Shown piece after piece: positions 22,401-36,500 of a DNA stretch of 64,000 nt. Source of the DNA: Allacma fusca (taxonomy: Eukaryota > Arthropoda > Collembola > Symphypleona > Sminthuridae); NCBI GenBank assembly GCA_947179485.1, contig OX359249.1, forward strand, positions 31,916,250-31,980,249, written 5' to 3'. Made by a program: the position numbers and the translations under genes. Positions within the stretch are counted from its first letter, which is position 1, and the number at the start of each line of letters is the position of its first letter. A model generated the notes under the pieces. The model did not search any database. It worked only from the letters and a program-made list of their open reading frames with translations, and had not been told where the DNA came from.

Positions 22401-25400
22401 ATTGCTTGATCTCTTCCTATCTCTCTCTCTATTTGTACCTATCGGTATATCTCCACAAGTGGATCTTTCACAGGGCAATCCTCCATACATGCGTGTCATG
22501 AGGACAACCATTTTAAACTACTTCCAAACTTGAGGCTGAAATCCTCTTTATGACACGATTCAACTGGGTATATAGGTAATACCAGAGAGGGGCTATTTGG
22601 GTATATTTTGTAGTATGTACTACTAAATGCGTCCTCCAATAACTCAGCAAATATTTCAACTGTGTTCATTCTCCCTATGAAGAGTACCCAGAAAAAAAAT
22701 TATTTTTATCAGACGGTGCAAAAAAACAATCACAAGGAGCTCTCATATGATTTCAGCCCAAACCGTGGAATTTAGTCTTGGAGAAAGTATACCTACTCGT
22801 GTAAATAAATCTTATCTTCTATCAAAGCTAGAACTCCTGTTGCATCATCACGGACCAAGTTCCAAAAACCGCTATAGTATACCTTTGATTCTAACTCTTT
22901 CCCTTGAATTTCCTAGAATATTTCATGCCTGAATTTTCCCAATTCCCAATTGTATTTGAAGAGTTCCTCATTCCAACTTTCAACTAGTAACTATCCGGGA
23001 GATGGTGGGGGTCGGGGGTCGGAGGGAGAATTCCGCGAAATTATTTCAAACGTCCTCACCTTCTGCATGTATATCTCATAAAAGTAGTAAGTTATAAAAA
23101 TTCATAAGCATTCTTTTGCTACTTCGAAAAGCGTTTGTACGGGGAGATACTATGGGAGTCGAATTTGAGTCAAATAGTGACATACACACCTTATCACCCC
23201 TCTGGATTTTTTAAAATGGGAAAAATTTCCGAGAGTTACTGAATGAGTCCTCATCAAACACTGATGCTAATCTCACTATCAAGTTGATATGTTAGTGAGA
23301 CATTATGTGTATTTACCTTTGCAAATCAAGCTAATTCCCCTCGTGCCCGTGTAGTCATAGAGTCAAAAAGAGAAATGATAATATTTGGTTGTGCTTCACA
23401 TTAGAGTGTGATGCAAACAATTATTGTCTACACTTGAGAACTGTAGCTGGAATGTAAGTATATTGTCGGTGAATGAAATATTTTGTAATTTATTACAACT
23501 GGAAATAATAATAAACTCATCTGACAATGCACAAGCTTGCTCACCAAAATGTGAGCCAGTCACCAGCTGGGCATAAATACTCGAATGAGTCATTTTTGGT
23601 TAGAAACAATTATGCATGCATGCAATTGTCCCACTATGAGTGAGATTGTGTGTATTTGTGTGTATATTATGTGTGTATATGTGTGTGTACCTGTAGTATT
23701 GTGAGGGTAGTCGTTTTAGCTTGCGTGTGTTATTTGCATAGGCAAATTTAGTGCATACATATGGGTTAATACTTAGATTGCTCACATGCACACTGTACAG
23801 GAACAAGTCAACAAATGTGTGTACAGTGTACATTGTAATGTAAGAATTCCCTGCTCAAATTTAATTCTGAATCATTCGCTCAAACTTTCTACCCACCTCT
23901 CAATCGTCCTTTACAACATATCATGATGAGACTGGTTGCAAAACTCCAAATACACACAGAGACATGGCATTACTTTGCCACAGGAATTCATGTTTTCAAC
24001 CCTTGTACCTTTGGACTGGATGCTGTACATAACAGCTTTGAGGTCGTATGTACGTGAGCTAAATTTAATATGGACATATACTTAAAGACGAGTATGAGAG
24101 AGAATGAGAAGTATTAGTACGTACTTTTCTTGAATCTAAACGATTGACATCAACAAACACACCGGCAGCTGTTTAAATGGATCTGATGGCCGTGAAACAA
24201 ACTTTAGCACACTTTCACATACACCAACTTTTATGACTATGCACGCTATTCCAGGCTATGGGTTCACATAGGAGGTACTATCATCCCCAAATCTTGCTGA
24301 CTTGCTCCATTTTACAATTTTACATTTGCTCCTTTTTTCCCCTCTGTTGTTCCAGAGCCAGAAATACTAGTGTGAAAATCCATGGCATTAAGTTGGTTGC
24401 TCCTCGTATCGTTATTACATGGATTGCTATGTGACCAACTCGAGTTAGTGTATGTGCAAGCCACGCTGTGTCGAGATAATGATAGGATTTTAGTCTCAAT
24501 TTTAAAAATGAAACTCTTATTACTTTTTATCCTGCCTGTCAGACGGCCCTGTGCTGTGTAGACTAACGCGCACATGTAACATTATATGTAAGTAGATATA
24601 TATAATTAGAATATATGTTTATACATACCTATGTATACATATGTATCTTTTATATGCTGTGTGCTCATCTTTAGTTGAGATTCTCAACTGTTCCTTGATT
24701 TAAAATGTGATGAGAGAAAGAACATTTGCGAATTATTATGAGTTAAGGAGTGAGGACGGATTTGGCTGTCTACTAATACCGTTACTTTTATATTTACAAC
24801 TGCTCCTCATCCAACGTCCCGAGACTATTACTCAAAAGTAGGAAATTAAATTGACAATTTTCTTGATGGTCTACGACCTGTTATTAGAACATTTGTTAGC
24901 CAACTTCTCCCTGGAAATATTTATCCAGGCCTCTTTCAAGAAACCTTGGCTTAGTATGGGGACGTATTCGCACACAGGAAGGGTGAGCATTTTGGAAGAG
25001 TGTCATGACTAGGTAACGGGATTCGGAGCGTATAAGTGTCTTTCTACAAACACAGTATAGTGTGTGTATCTGTGCCCAGGAGTTTTGGGAAGAGTGACGC
25101 TGTTGCTGCTGCAGATGAAGGAACGCCAGGATTGCTTTTATTATGGAACATTAAAGAGTTTTATCAGATGATCTTTTCCTGCTAGCGAGGAAGAATGTTT
25201 AGTGGAATCATACAAGGCGACATTACTTACACATCCTTACTCACAGCTCCCTGGACATTTATTCAAGCACACACACGCAAACACCCACACCCAACAACCC
25301 AACATAGTACACATTGGTACTTGCCGGAGCTGCGGGTATATTCATATCGCGGCATGCCTTGATTTAATTTTAATGTAAACGTTTACATGTGACTTTGTTA

Positions 25401-26575
25401 ATTTAAACGACTAATGTGATACGCCTGCTTGTACTCACATCCAGTCAGCTTTCCTTTATTTTCCACTCTATTACACCCTCCTGATCCTCACCTCACTTCG
25501 CAGATTAGTCTGACACTTCATCCAGTGGAGTCGATTCATGCCGTCATTTTTACAGGATAATAACCTATAATTTATCTCATGCCGGATCAAAATATTTTTT
25601 CCCTTATTTGTCTGCAAACAGATAATTACTTCTATCGTTACACCTATCTCATCATGTCATAATGAGCATATTTACATCCCTGCTGTTCCACCCTACACAT
25701 AATAGTGGAGTAGGTACATCTTACACTTGGTCTACATAGACGACGCTGCCATCACACTTTATGTAATATGTACAGCACACTCCAAGCCACTTAATGGAGT
25801 ACCCTTTACACATATTAGCTTGATGGTGTCCTGTGCCATCAACGCATTTATTACAATATTATAATCTTCTCTTTCCGCCAGTAGTAGGAGTATGTATCGG
25901 TGTGTACGGCTGTTGCCAACATTGTTCGTTATTATCAGCTGTCGCTTAATGTCACACACTTGTCATTTTTGAGTCGGGCCTTTATGTAGCTGTGTGACTC
26001 CGAGGAGACTGGGGTATAATTAATCTTAAGATAATATTTTCGTTGTTGTGTCATTGTGAGTTGGTCTGCTAGCTTGCTTGGCATGACATTGGATGATGTG
26101 AAGATTTGAGCAGTGTCGGAGGTTTGGGAACAGTATCTTCACAGTAAAAACGGAAGCAGTAACAGAAACAACAGCAGCAGTCACATAACCCTTCTCCTAC
26201 TACAGATAGTAGTCGTTCATCGTCAGTCACCACCAGCAAATCATGTCAAACATGTTTTAGGCTTTTGGGTCCGGGAGAGTCTCCCTACTTTCGCACAAGT
26301 AAATCCAGAGAGGGATATACTGTCAATTGGGTAGAAAATACTAAAATTGTGAGCCATCATAAATATATGGAGCAATGCTGTACTACTGTATGTGTATCAC
26401 CCGGGAGCTTTATAATTTCACATCTGATCATCTCATTGGATTCCTAATTAAAGTAAAGTCCCTATAAAAATTGCAACATATATTTGTTTGGGAACAGTGG
26501 TCATTATATGTATTGTGAGGATGACAGGCCTGAGTACGGATGGATCGAGTTTCTGCCAACGCAAGTTAACTGACA
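19451..26575. other. intergenic, no gene recognised
   Basis: Only short ORFs occur, the longest being 144 codons at 20504-20938, which is low in recognisable motifs. Short simple runs are present: GT-rich near 23647-23692, and CA-rich near 22094-22127 and 25266-25292. No RNA gene was seen. Confidence 0.55.
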
Positions 26576-26980
26576 ATGAGTCCCTCCACCTCAATACAGT
26601 GTACTTTCAGGGCCAATAGAGACTACATACATATGTATGTAGATGCGTACCACATATGCTTTTGTTTTCAAAATGAAGACAATCTTCCTGAATTACGAGA
26701 TCAGTCACTCATCTTCTCGACTATTGTAGTCATTCATCGGGTGAGTAAAATCTACGGCTATAGTTTATTCCGCTGTAATCTTGTAAAATCCATTTACTTC
26801 GGTACTTTATGTAAACGTTCATTCTATTAGGACGGAGGAGCTGGTATCAGTCCCATGCGCCCGAGTCCCAAAATTTCCCAATTAAAAGAATGGGCTAAGT
26901 ACGGAAGGACATTAAATTCCCATTACAGGGACAAAGTACTGTTTCAATGCTACTGGAAAACTTCACTGAGTGATGGGTAA
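26576..26980 (+). CDS. candidate two-exon small gene, unidentified
   Basis: An ATG at 26576 opens 55 codons that end at a consensus donor gtgagt (26741). A 90-base intron ends in tctattag at 26830. The second segment (26831-26980) stays in phase 0 and has 49 codons, including GGAGISPMRPSPKISQLKEW, before TAA. The joined product would be 104 aa. I recognise no domain. Support is only the splice borders, phase and an ATG, so it may be chance. Confidence 0.2.
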
Positions 26981-28936
26981 CTGTATGTAATTAGGTATAT
27001 TTCTGATTAGGACTTGCTATACAATTATGTGGATGTTCATGTCTGATGAGGGCTTTTACAAGGATTAAGGATGTGAGGATGTCATAGGTGGGAATTCGAA
27101 CGACTCCTGCCTCCTGTATCCCTCTGCATGGTAGTATCTACTTTTCACGGTGTAATGTGCATAAAATGTTCTACAAGAAGGGACTATGTGATTTGAATAT
27201 GACAAAATAAACTTACGAGCCAGCGTTCCAGTCGAGGTTATGCGATAATGGAAAACTTGGCAATATTTTATTAAGGTAACCACATCACTCAGTCTTGAAG
27301 ATTTTTGTGATTGGATCAGATTAGATTGAGCCATTTTCACAAGGCATACCTTGCAAGAGCATGCAGTATTTAAATTTGGTCCCCACAGCCACGTACAGAC
27401 ACATACACATGTAGATAGATATGTATTGTATGTAATTATGTATATACAGAACGTACACTTGTACGCTTAAACTACCGCACTAATTCCTCCTGATAAAGCT
27501 GGAACGAGCGGAGAGAAAAGAAAAGATAAATTCTTGGCATTTGTGTCGAAACCGTGGAAATTCCTGGAGAAATTGTACAAAGAAATTGATTTAGGCAGCT
27601 GGGAAAAATCAACTAGTGAGGTGTAAGATTCCGAGTCATGGCTCATATGGCATCACAAAAAGGAGAAACTAGTCTTGCTTTTTAGGAGCGTGGAGAGAAA
27701 ATTTGTTTGAAAATAAATTCCCTCATGCATCCCAGCCAACCAAGTAGCATTGGACATATGCCGACGGAGCACACATTCTTCAACACTTTTTTCCATACAC
27801 ATTTCTACAGGAAGAGAGAGAGAGAGTGAGGGAGAGAGAGAGATCTCTGGTTGTTTTGTAGTGTGATATCTTATATGAAAGTGAAAGAGAATAATATTTC
27901 CATTGAAAGTGCGAAATAAAGCGCAAACAAACAATTCCGATTTGAGTTCCCATACAGCTCTATCGTTAAGAATTTAAGCATTTGAAGAAACCCCTCACAA
28001 CTGCTGGAGGACAATCGTTAATTCATAGTTACCCGGCTTTGATGACGGGTCGGAGGTAGGAAAACGTAATTGCATTTTGGCAATAAAATAGTGTCAACGC
28101 CTTTTTTTACTTGCTTTCCATGTATGTAATTTCGGGTGAGCAAATGTGGGAGTGTAAAGCTGGTTAATTTTTTCCCTTCAAGTTGAGTGACATTTCTGTA
28201 GTAATAATAAAACTACGGTTTTACCAAATTTTTTATTTCCCTCTATGTCCCTCGTCCTCTCTGACTCCACTCATCAAGTTGTCCTTCCTCCTGGTTTTTT
28301 TCTGAATCAGTAACCTCTTTATATTTAAGATGGGACACAATGGTAAGGACCAAATATGCAATTATGCATGAACATATGTATGTATTGTCACCGGGACAAA
28401 ATTCCAGTGGATGTTCCTCCCAGAGTAAACGTGTAGGGTTATAAAGGATACGTAAGCGTTTAACTATGGTGACTACATTGGTTGTCTCATGTATGTACAT
28501 GTGTTCTAGTAGTTGGTGATGTTGGAGCGAAGGAAAAGCAAAGCTGATGGAGTTGGAGGATTGGAGGAGCGTTTGTGCAAAGAGTAAAGCTTCACAAGAC
28601 TTGCGAAAATTCTAGTCCTGTTGCTAGATATTGCAGACCTTTAGACCTCCCGCTCTCAGTCATTCTCGTTGCACCGTTCTGTAGAGCCGTTTTGCATCTC
28701 ACAATATTTCCTGTCTATAATAATTACGCTCCACGCACCCTCCCAATAAGCTAGTTTGACTTGGCATTATACCTTCGTACCCTGAGAACGTACTTCCCCA
28801 ACAAGTAGATACCTTTGATTTCCATTTATTACCACAAGCTCCGAGCACCCACTCAAACTATTTGAGTCTTATTCCAGAATAACCCCTCACTCGTCACTAT
28901 AAAGTATTGAAAAACCAAATCTTGTAGAATAAGCAG

Positions 28937-30321
28937 AAGTCCCAAATAAAAACCTGAGGCTGAAGTTGCTCAAGAGTGGGGACCTACCATTACGTGGTCC
29001 TTCAGTGGGAAAACACTCTGCTATACTGAGGAATAATGCAGAGTACTTGGAGTTGTTCCCGGACACTCGGATCATTGAAAATACTCCTAGAGACGTGTTA
29101 AGGGGGTTCAGTTAGATTACAGTTGACTTGGTTCAACTCACGCTCTGCAGTTGGATATTCCATTAAATCTGAGCATCTGAGGGAATAAAAGGAGATTTTA
29201 TACCCTGATATGTGGTCTCAAGGTAGAGCATCAGACATACTCATACACATACCGGTGTTTTTGTGACTTACCTCAACAATTCTCGTCACAACACTTGCTG
29301 CTGGGAGACTTTCCTTCCTGTCCGTAATGTGTGCTATTGATTGAAAGGACTTTTTTTGGGTTCAGATTCAGAGTCACTTCGGTGCAGTATTCTTTTCAGT
29401 TGACTTCTGTTTCGCTCTCGATCCCTCTCTCACTCTTCCACTCTCTTTCTATGTCAAAACGTATGTGGTGGTATCATCTCAATGTTACCAATTGGAATTA
29501 TGAGAATCCCTAAGCCATGCTGTCACTGAGCCCTCGCTATCAGTTTTTGAGCTTTTGATAACAGCAATCCCAGTTTTGCTCTCAAGCCTTTCATTAAAAC
29601 TATTCATTGTAAGGTAACTCGTATCTCTACACTCAGCCACTCTTTTTCTTGTCAGTCTCTGACTTGTCCCTTGTCCGTGCTCTCATCATTTCCAGCCATC
29701 TGAAGGATTTCCAAGGTCTTGATACAGTTCGAAAAAAGGTAAAAAATGCTTACAGTATTCTAATTTTTAAAATTATCACAACCAATTTACGAAGCCTCTA
29801 CCAGTCAGCCAGGCCTCAACTCATTTAGGATTAAGCACTGTGTGAAGCTATAGTTTCAAAGTTTGATTCCGTAATAGGTGAAATCTTGGTGATGTACACA
29901 GTTTGCTACTTCCTACTGTTACAAAAAGTTATGTCAGAAGTCAATTTATTGTGAATAGTATTGAGTAAGTCTAGTGTAGTATTATTTTAATTCTGTCACT
30001 GTGAAAATAATCAGGGGGCTTGTAATCCTGCAAAAATATTCATAGTCATGTATTTGATGTTATTGTAGACGATGTGTTATTTCAAGCTCATAGCCTTGAC
30101 ACTTATTTTCGTACTTCAATCATCCTCTATATGATTATTTACCTAGTAAAGTAAGTTTACCGAGGAGCAGATTGTAAAACCAAAGAAGCTCCAAATCCAA
30201 GAACCAAAAAGTAAACTTTGAAAAACTATTATTTTATTACCTAATGGTAATTCCTCAACTAATTTCTTGTCTGAAGGATTTCCCCCTTCTTATTTCCCAA
30301 CAGTTCATCCCATCAAGATGA
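28937..30321 (+). CDS. candidate spliced exon chain, unidentified
   Basis: Three exon-like segments join in frame. The first is 28937-29110, after aagcag, with 57 full codons including LRLKLLKSGDLPLRGPSVGK, and donor gttaga. The second is 29656-29738, after cttgtcag, including LVRALIISSHLKDFQGLDTV, and donor gtaaaa. The third is 30304-30321, after the strong tract ttcttatttcccaacag, with five codons and TGA. No start exon fits; the ATG segment at 28519-28583 is out of phase. No family is recognised. Confidence 0.15.
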
Positions 30322-31032
30322 GGGTGCTGGGCCAGCGAATATTTTCATATTTGGTTTCAGTTGGAGCATTGCGTAAACACGAGCATTTAAGTAGCATTGG
30401 AAATTAACTGTATTAGTTTAGTTTATTTGGCTCAGATCTTCGTGTTCTTAAACTCACAGGTTTTTTTTTGCGTTTTTTCCCTATCAATGTAGAGCACTGC
30501 TGGGGATATGTACTGTATGTGTGTAGTATGTGTGTAGTATGTGTGTGGAACAAGCTGAGTCTATCATCAGTCTTGTAACTACACAAGTTCGTGTGCAAGA
30601 GCCTGTTGGCTATGGAAACAAGGTATGTCAGAAGGGAAGTGTATGATAGTACTGTACATACGTATAGAAACCTGGTAGAGACTGAGCTGAGTTAGTAATG
30701 AAACAGTAAAAAATGACTTGCTTCACTGCAATGGAATGGAACGCTCCTCCTGTTCACGACATTCGTTCTAATGATTGTGAGCGGCTGGTTGCTGAGTTTC
30801 AGATTCATTGAAGAGTTGCCAATGTAAAGAGTTGAGTTATTATTGGTATTGACATACGTGGATAATGTATTGTGTAACTATACCTGGAAGACTGGTCTGA
30901 AACCGAGAGAGAACGTTACAAGTGAGTCAGTCTGCGGTAAATCTCTCTTGGTATTGTACGAGTCGTCCATACGGCTCCGTTTGGAATTTTTTCTCTGTTC
31001 TTGTTCACTCTCTCTCGGTTTTTCTTTCCACT

Positions 31033-31064
<32 letters not shown>

Positions 31065-32270
31065 CTACTCCTCAATCATTTCCGTTCCCTTTGTAAAGTG
31101 AGAAGAACAACCCTGGCGGTATTTTAGATCGTGCATCAGAAAGTCCTGTTTGGAAAGAAGCTGGTTACTTGATAGGGAAGAGGAAGGGACTCATGTAAAT
31201 GTAACTCTCAATGAAAATAAATTGGTCTGATTGCTACACATTAATATACATGGTTAAGTATTAGACACACAGAGGACCTTAGACATTTGAGGCTGATTCT
31301 GGAAAAGTTGAAGGAAAATTCAGAGCCAGGAATCAACTCCATGTCATCAATGACTTGAGGAGGGGAACCATAGATTGTAAATGGGAGGCTAATATATCTT
31401 ATCCCCGTCTTGGATCTCATTCCATTCTGCTAATTTGTAGGTGCCATCAAGGCGCCGAGGTTGGCGGTGAGGGAGAAGAAAAGTGGAGCTTTTGCGGAAA
31501 TAAAACCTATGGTGAGGCCTAAGAACTAATAAGGATGATTGATGTATTAAAGTGCAGGGCATCAATAGCACGGTGCTGTTGTCAAAGTGAAGTGCGGCAG
31601 AGTGACTTTGTGAACTTTTGAAAGCTCGTCGATAATGGTCATTAGTTAATACAGTCAAGACTGAACGCTAGTCAAATCTAAGGAGACGAGGAATTTCCCC
31701 GAGCAGGAGTCACGCTGAATTAATTATGAATCATCGTCAAAAATAATTCTCCCTGGATGAGCAACTAAAATGAGACTCCTTCAATGACACGGTGATCACA
31801 AGTGGTAAAAAAAGGGGTTCTAATAATTACCATCTGTCCTGTAGAAGTAGTTTCCAAAAGGAGACAAGAACACTGGTGAAAATTCCCCTCGTCTCTGATT
31901 ACTACTTCTCTATGTCAACCTTCAGACTACACCCTGACATTTATTTTTGCCAACTTTGGTAATAATATAACATACAATACTCCAACAGCTGTACCTTCTT
32001 CGACCCTCGCAGGAATTACATTCATCAAGGTACAGTCTTCCAGAAACTTGGAAAATCAAGAAGCAAAAAATGTGAGTGAATGTGGTATTATGAAGGGAGA
32101 ATGGTGGACTAAGGTCAGTCAGCTCCCTCCTGTCTCTTTCAAACCCTTGAGGTGTTTTTGGGAGCTGAGAGTCCGAGAGGGTCAAATGATGAGAAGTGGT
32201 AGTAACAAAGTCGAGGGTAGTCTTAATAGCAGCAGGGTCTGAGAAGACTGAGAACATAAGTACCAGGAAA
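30322..32270. other. intergenic or 5' untranslated region of Dop1R2
   Basis: Holds a TC array (31037-31064) and short ORFs on both strands. The Dop1R2 promoter and any untranslated first exon should lie here or further left, but no convincing core promoter was found. Confidence 0.5.
31037..31064. repeat. (TC)n array
   Basis: A TC run about 1.2 kb upstream of the Dop1R2 start codon. Confidence 0.93.
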
Positions 32271-33566
32271 ATGAGTTCGTCGAGAAGGGAAAGTGTTCTA
32301 TTTGAAAGTTTATCTTCCACCTACTGGCCACTTCTACCTTCTTCGTCTTCCTCTGCCTCATCTGCCATTGACGACCAGTCTGTATTGCCACCCGGAGAGA
32401 ACCAGAGTTTTTTCAATGATAGTTTTCTAGGAACAACAAATGAACCTCATTCCAGTCTATGGACGCTTCATCATCCTGCCTTGGCAATTTTGCTCCTGAG
32501 CTTTTGTGTAGCCACGGTCTTTGGCAATGTTCTGGTTATTGTTGCAGTAGCCCGAGAAAGGTATCTGCATTCCGTCACTAATTACTTCATCACCTCACTC
32601 GCCGTGGCGGACTGCTTGGTTGGCTTTGTGGTGATGCCCTTCCAAGCCATCTACGAAGTTCTCGATAAGAAATGGATCTTTGGGGAGCTGTGGTGTGACT
32701 TATGGCACTCTCTCGATGTTCTGGCTAGTACTGCCTCCATACTCAATTTGTGTGTGATCTCCCTGGACCGTTACTGGGCCATCACGGACCCATTTACATA
32801 TCCATCAAGAATGACCAATTCAAAGGCGTGCTTACTCATTGCTCTCGTCTGGGTCTGCTCCAGTCTCATCTCCTTCCCTGCCATTGCCTGGTGGAGAGCC
32901 GTGAGGGATAATCCCATCCAGGACCTGGAATGTCCATTTACGGATGATTTGGGCTACCTGGTCTTCTCATCCATCATATCCTTTTATGGGCCACTGTTCG
33001 TCATGGTATTTACTTACTACCGTATATACCGAGTTGCTGTAGAACAAACCCGGAGTCTGAAGCAAGGTACGAAGCAGGTGGAGGGAGACGGGATCGAACT
33101 CACACTCCGAATTCATCGGGGCGGGGGTGCAAATAGTCATCCACCGCCCCCACATGACAATTCCCGACACATTGGTAACACAGCAAACTACGGTCATCAG
33201 AGACGACAACCGGCCCAGCAGCAAAATTCCTCTGATGGATGTGACTCCGACGTGGGTCATATTGCCCTTCTGAGTCCACACCCGAACGATAATGGGTCAT
33301 CTTCCACGCTTCCACGGAACAATTCAGTTCGTGTTGTACCAAAAAACTTAAAAAACTTTAGCATCAGCCGAAAGTTGGCAAAGTTTGCCAAAGAAAAGAA
33401 AGCTGCCAAAACGTTAGGAATTGTGATCGGCGTTTTCATCGTCTGCTGGTGTCCATTCTTTATTACAAACCTTTTGTCCGGCATTTGCAAAACTTGCTTA
33501 AACAAGGCCCAACTTATGACGGAAGTTGCTCTTTGGGGAGGATGGATTAATTCGGGGATGAATCCA
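32271..33566 (+). CDS. Dop1R2: Dop1R2 exon 1: N-terminus to NP of NPxxY (residues 1-432)
   Basis: This is a single large exon with 432 codons. The start is ATG at 32271 in context ggaaaATGag, close to the arthropod preference for A before ATG. The frame is open a further 25 codons upstream but lacks another ATG there. The exon ends after CCA at donor gtaagt (33567). It covers TM1 to most of TM7. If the donor is ignored, the frame runs 54 non-homologous codons to a stop at 33728. Confidence 0.95.
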
Positions 33567-36500
33567 GTAAGTTCACATATTTCAATCTTACATAACATCA
33601 CTCTTCAAACCACACCAGTCTTAACTTCATGCTTCCAGCATTTCTCTCTCATACACTCTCCAATGACTACTCCAAGCTTATGTTCCTACTATTCATCCTT
33701 CTCTTGTACTATCCTTCCGTTCAACTAATCCATCCATTCTAGGCTCCTTTTTTTCATTTCCATACATTTTAACAACTCCCACAAGTAACGTTTCATTTTT
33801 TGCCTCCATTCTTCCCTTTTTTGCCAAGTAATGAAGTCGGACCCAGATGAGCAATTTTGAAGCTTTTGATTAGTCACAATTTAATACTAGTCTATTATCA
33901 TACAGGAATTTCTATTATCATAATGCTAATGTTTCTCCCATTCGTAGGTTATATACGCCTGCTGGAGTCGAGACTTCAGAAGGTAAGTTACGAAATGAAA
34001 AACATCTTGTTACGTCATTTTTTTTTAAGTTTGTTCATACATATACTATTGCTATCCAGATTTTATTGTCAGGTTTGGGATGAGTAGCTGAAAAAAGGGT
34101 TCATTCATGCTTGTAACTACTTACGGATTGCTTCAAGGGCACTCCCATCATACAAGTTGGTCTGTCTTAGTCACTTGACAAATTAGTGTTACTAAAAATA
34201 TCTCATCTGCTCCAATAAGTAATCACTCAGTGAGTAGTGGTGAGAATAAAAAAAAAAAGTTGGGAGAGATTATCCCATAAGGCTTGGTTGGTAAGTGGCA
34301 ACGCACACGATGCTGCACATCACTACTAGGAGTAGCAATAACCGTCTATGTTCAATGCACCACTTTCTGTGTATTTTTTAACCTTGTCAGTAACAGGTGC
34401 ACTTATGTAAGCAAATCGGACGAATAGACGGCGGGGTCTCTAAAGAATAACGCGTGGCTGTAAATATTACACTGTAACTGAAGGTGTTTTAAACTCTGAA
34501 AAACTCCGCTGGTATGTCTGCAAATAGCATGTGCACCACTAGGACTGGTCTAAATTAGGTGTAATGAGCCCTCGTCAGGCGTTGAAATTCAAAGTACACT
34601 TCATCTCCCAACGTTCCTTGGTATAGGGGTTGAGTGCAGTGACCTTGGCAATTAACAACTCGTAAGAACTCAAAAAGATCCAAAGAATTTACTGGAATTC
34701 CTCTGGAATTTGTAAAAGTATTTACTGTCAAAAATTCCCTGATTAATGAACGTAGAGGAACCTCCTGTGAACACACTTCCCATCAACAAACTCATTCCCT
34801 TATGAATTTTCCTCACCCAAGTGAAATTTGGGCTAACCTTTTAAATAAATAGGAATGGGGGACAAATTTCTCTCGTCCGAATACTAGATACTAATTAGGA
34901 TATAAATCCCCATCCCAAAATAAACTCTGTACCTTGATACAATAAAAACATATGGAGGATTAAATCTGTGAAATTGTAACTTCTAAGATAGTTCCAGCTA
35001 AAAGAGTAGAATCAGCCAAAAGGAAGAAATAATTATCATCCCTGGAAATTCCAGTTCCTGTAATTACAGACGCTGGAAAGATTTAGTTGGAAGTGGATTT
35101 TTCCAATAAAAATTGTTTAGGCTTTTGGGTATAAAAATATGTGTATTTCATGGATGGGTTCCTGCACTTTTCCCCCTTATTTTTGTAAGATTAGTTGTAT
35201 GAGTTTTTTACTTTTTTCCGACCACTGATGAAAAAGTTGAAGAAAACTCTCGAGAACCGATTACTGAGATGGTTGACCCGTTGAGCATTATAGTGCAGCA
35301 ACCTTCTGGTCCTACTTGAGTATACTTCCTTCACGAAAATATAGAGTTGTTGGGCCATCCATAAAAGTTGTTATTTTACAAGTGGAGTGCAATGGATAAA
35401 TATATCTACTACAGGCGTATATTTCTACTAATGCTAAACATAACAAATTCCAATTTAAATAAACTTTAGGAGCAGGACGAGAGGGAGTATATGAGACTGG
35501 GAAGAAAAAGTAAGAAAGTTGTAGGGCCTTGTTATTATTACTATTATTATTATTAAAACATGCTCCTGTGCTGGAACCAGTTTTACTACTCTTCATTCCC
35601 TTGGAGGTGAAGCGTCAAAGGAAGACCATCTCATTTGAGAGGAGACCCACGGAGTTACAAGACCTGGTGGATTTCACTAACTTGAGGCAACGACTTTTCT
35701 CCCAAAAGAAAAATAGTGTAATCAAAGTATTATGGTTTTTCGTACGAGATTTCTGACTTTTTTTAATACGAGCGTATGTCAATATAAGTAGAAATATTAT
35801 AAGCAGAGGCAGCCTAACTCTCTCTCTCTCTCTCCTCCTAATATACAAAATACACAAGAGAACCCAAACTCTTGATAATACTTTTCCTTGTCATGTACTT
35901 CATCAACTGCAACTTGTAGTGTGCAAGCTCCAAAGAATCTTTTATTTTCTTTCCCTTCTCTAGAAATTTGTTTGAGTGTAAGGGGGAGTAGGTACAGAAT
36001 CCACTCTGAAGCCATGCAGTATGGCTCGACATTGAGCAAAAAATAAAGAGCCTTTCTTGATTTTCACACAATGTATTATTTGCTCCAGCTTATTTTTTTT
36101 GCCCATTGACAATCTGATTAATTTGATATTGTACTAAAATTTAGTTTCTCCAGGTTGCTATAATGTTCTGTTCAAGTTTGGATTGATTCCTGTTAACAAG
36201 TGCACTTACTCCTGATAAGTCCTTCCCAACTATACGGACATATGTGTACGTGCGGAAGTACACCCAGTCTATGCCCTTTCCTGTTTTTGGCATATGCGTG
36301 CCCCTTACGTTACAAATACAAATAATAAATTATTATTTGTTCATATATACACAGGATGTATAGACACCCCGATATGCACAAACTTTGTGTTTACTTACAT
36401 CAACATAATTTATAAGTGTGTATGTACTTGCACGTATTCCAGTGCCTATATGTGAGTCTCCTAGAAAGCTAATGTCTGCCTGATTCAGTCCAAAGTTTTA

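Noticed and set aside
25080-25181. Open segment after a cag acceptor reading SFGKSDAVAAADEGTPGLLL
   Set aside because: No donor or neighbouring exon in phase; single unsupported fragment.
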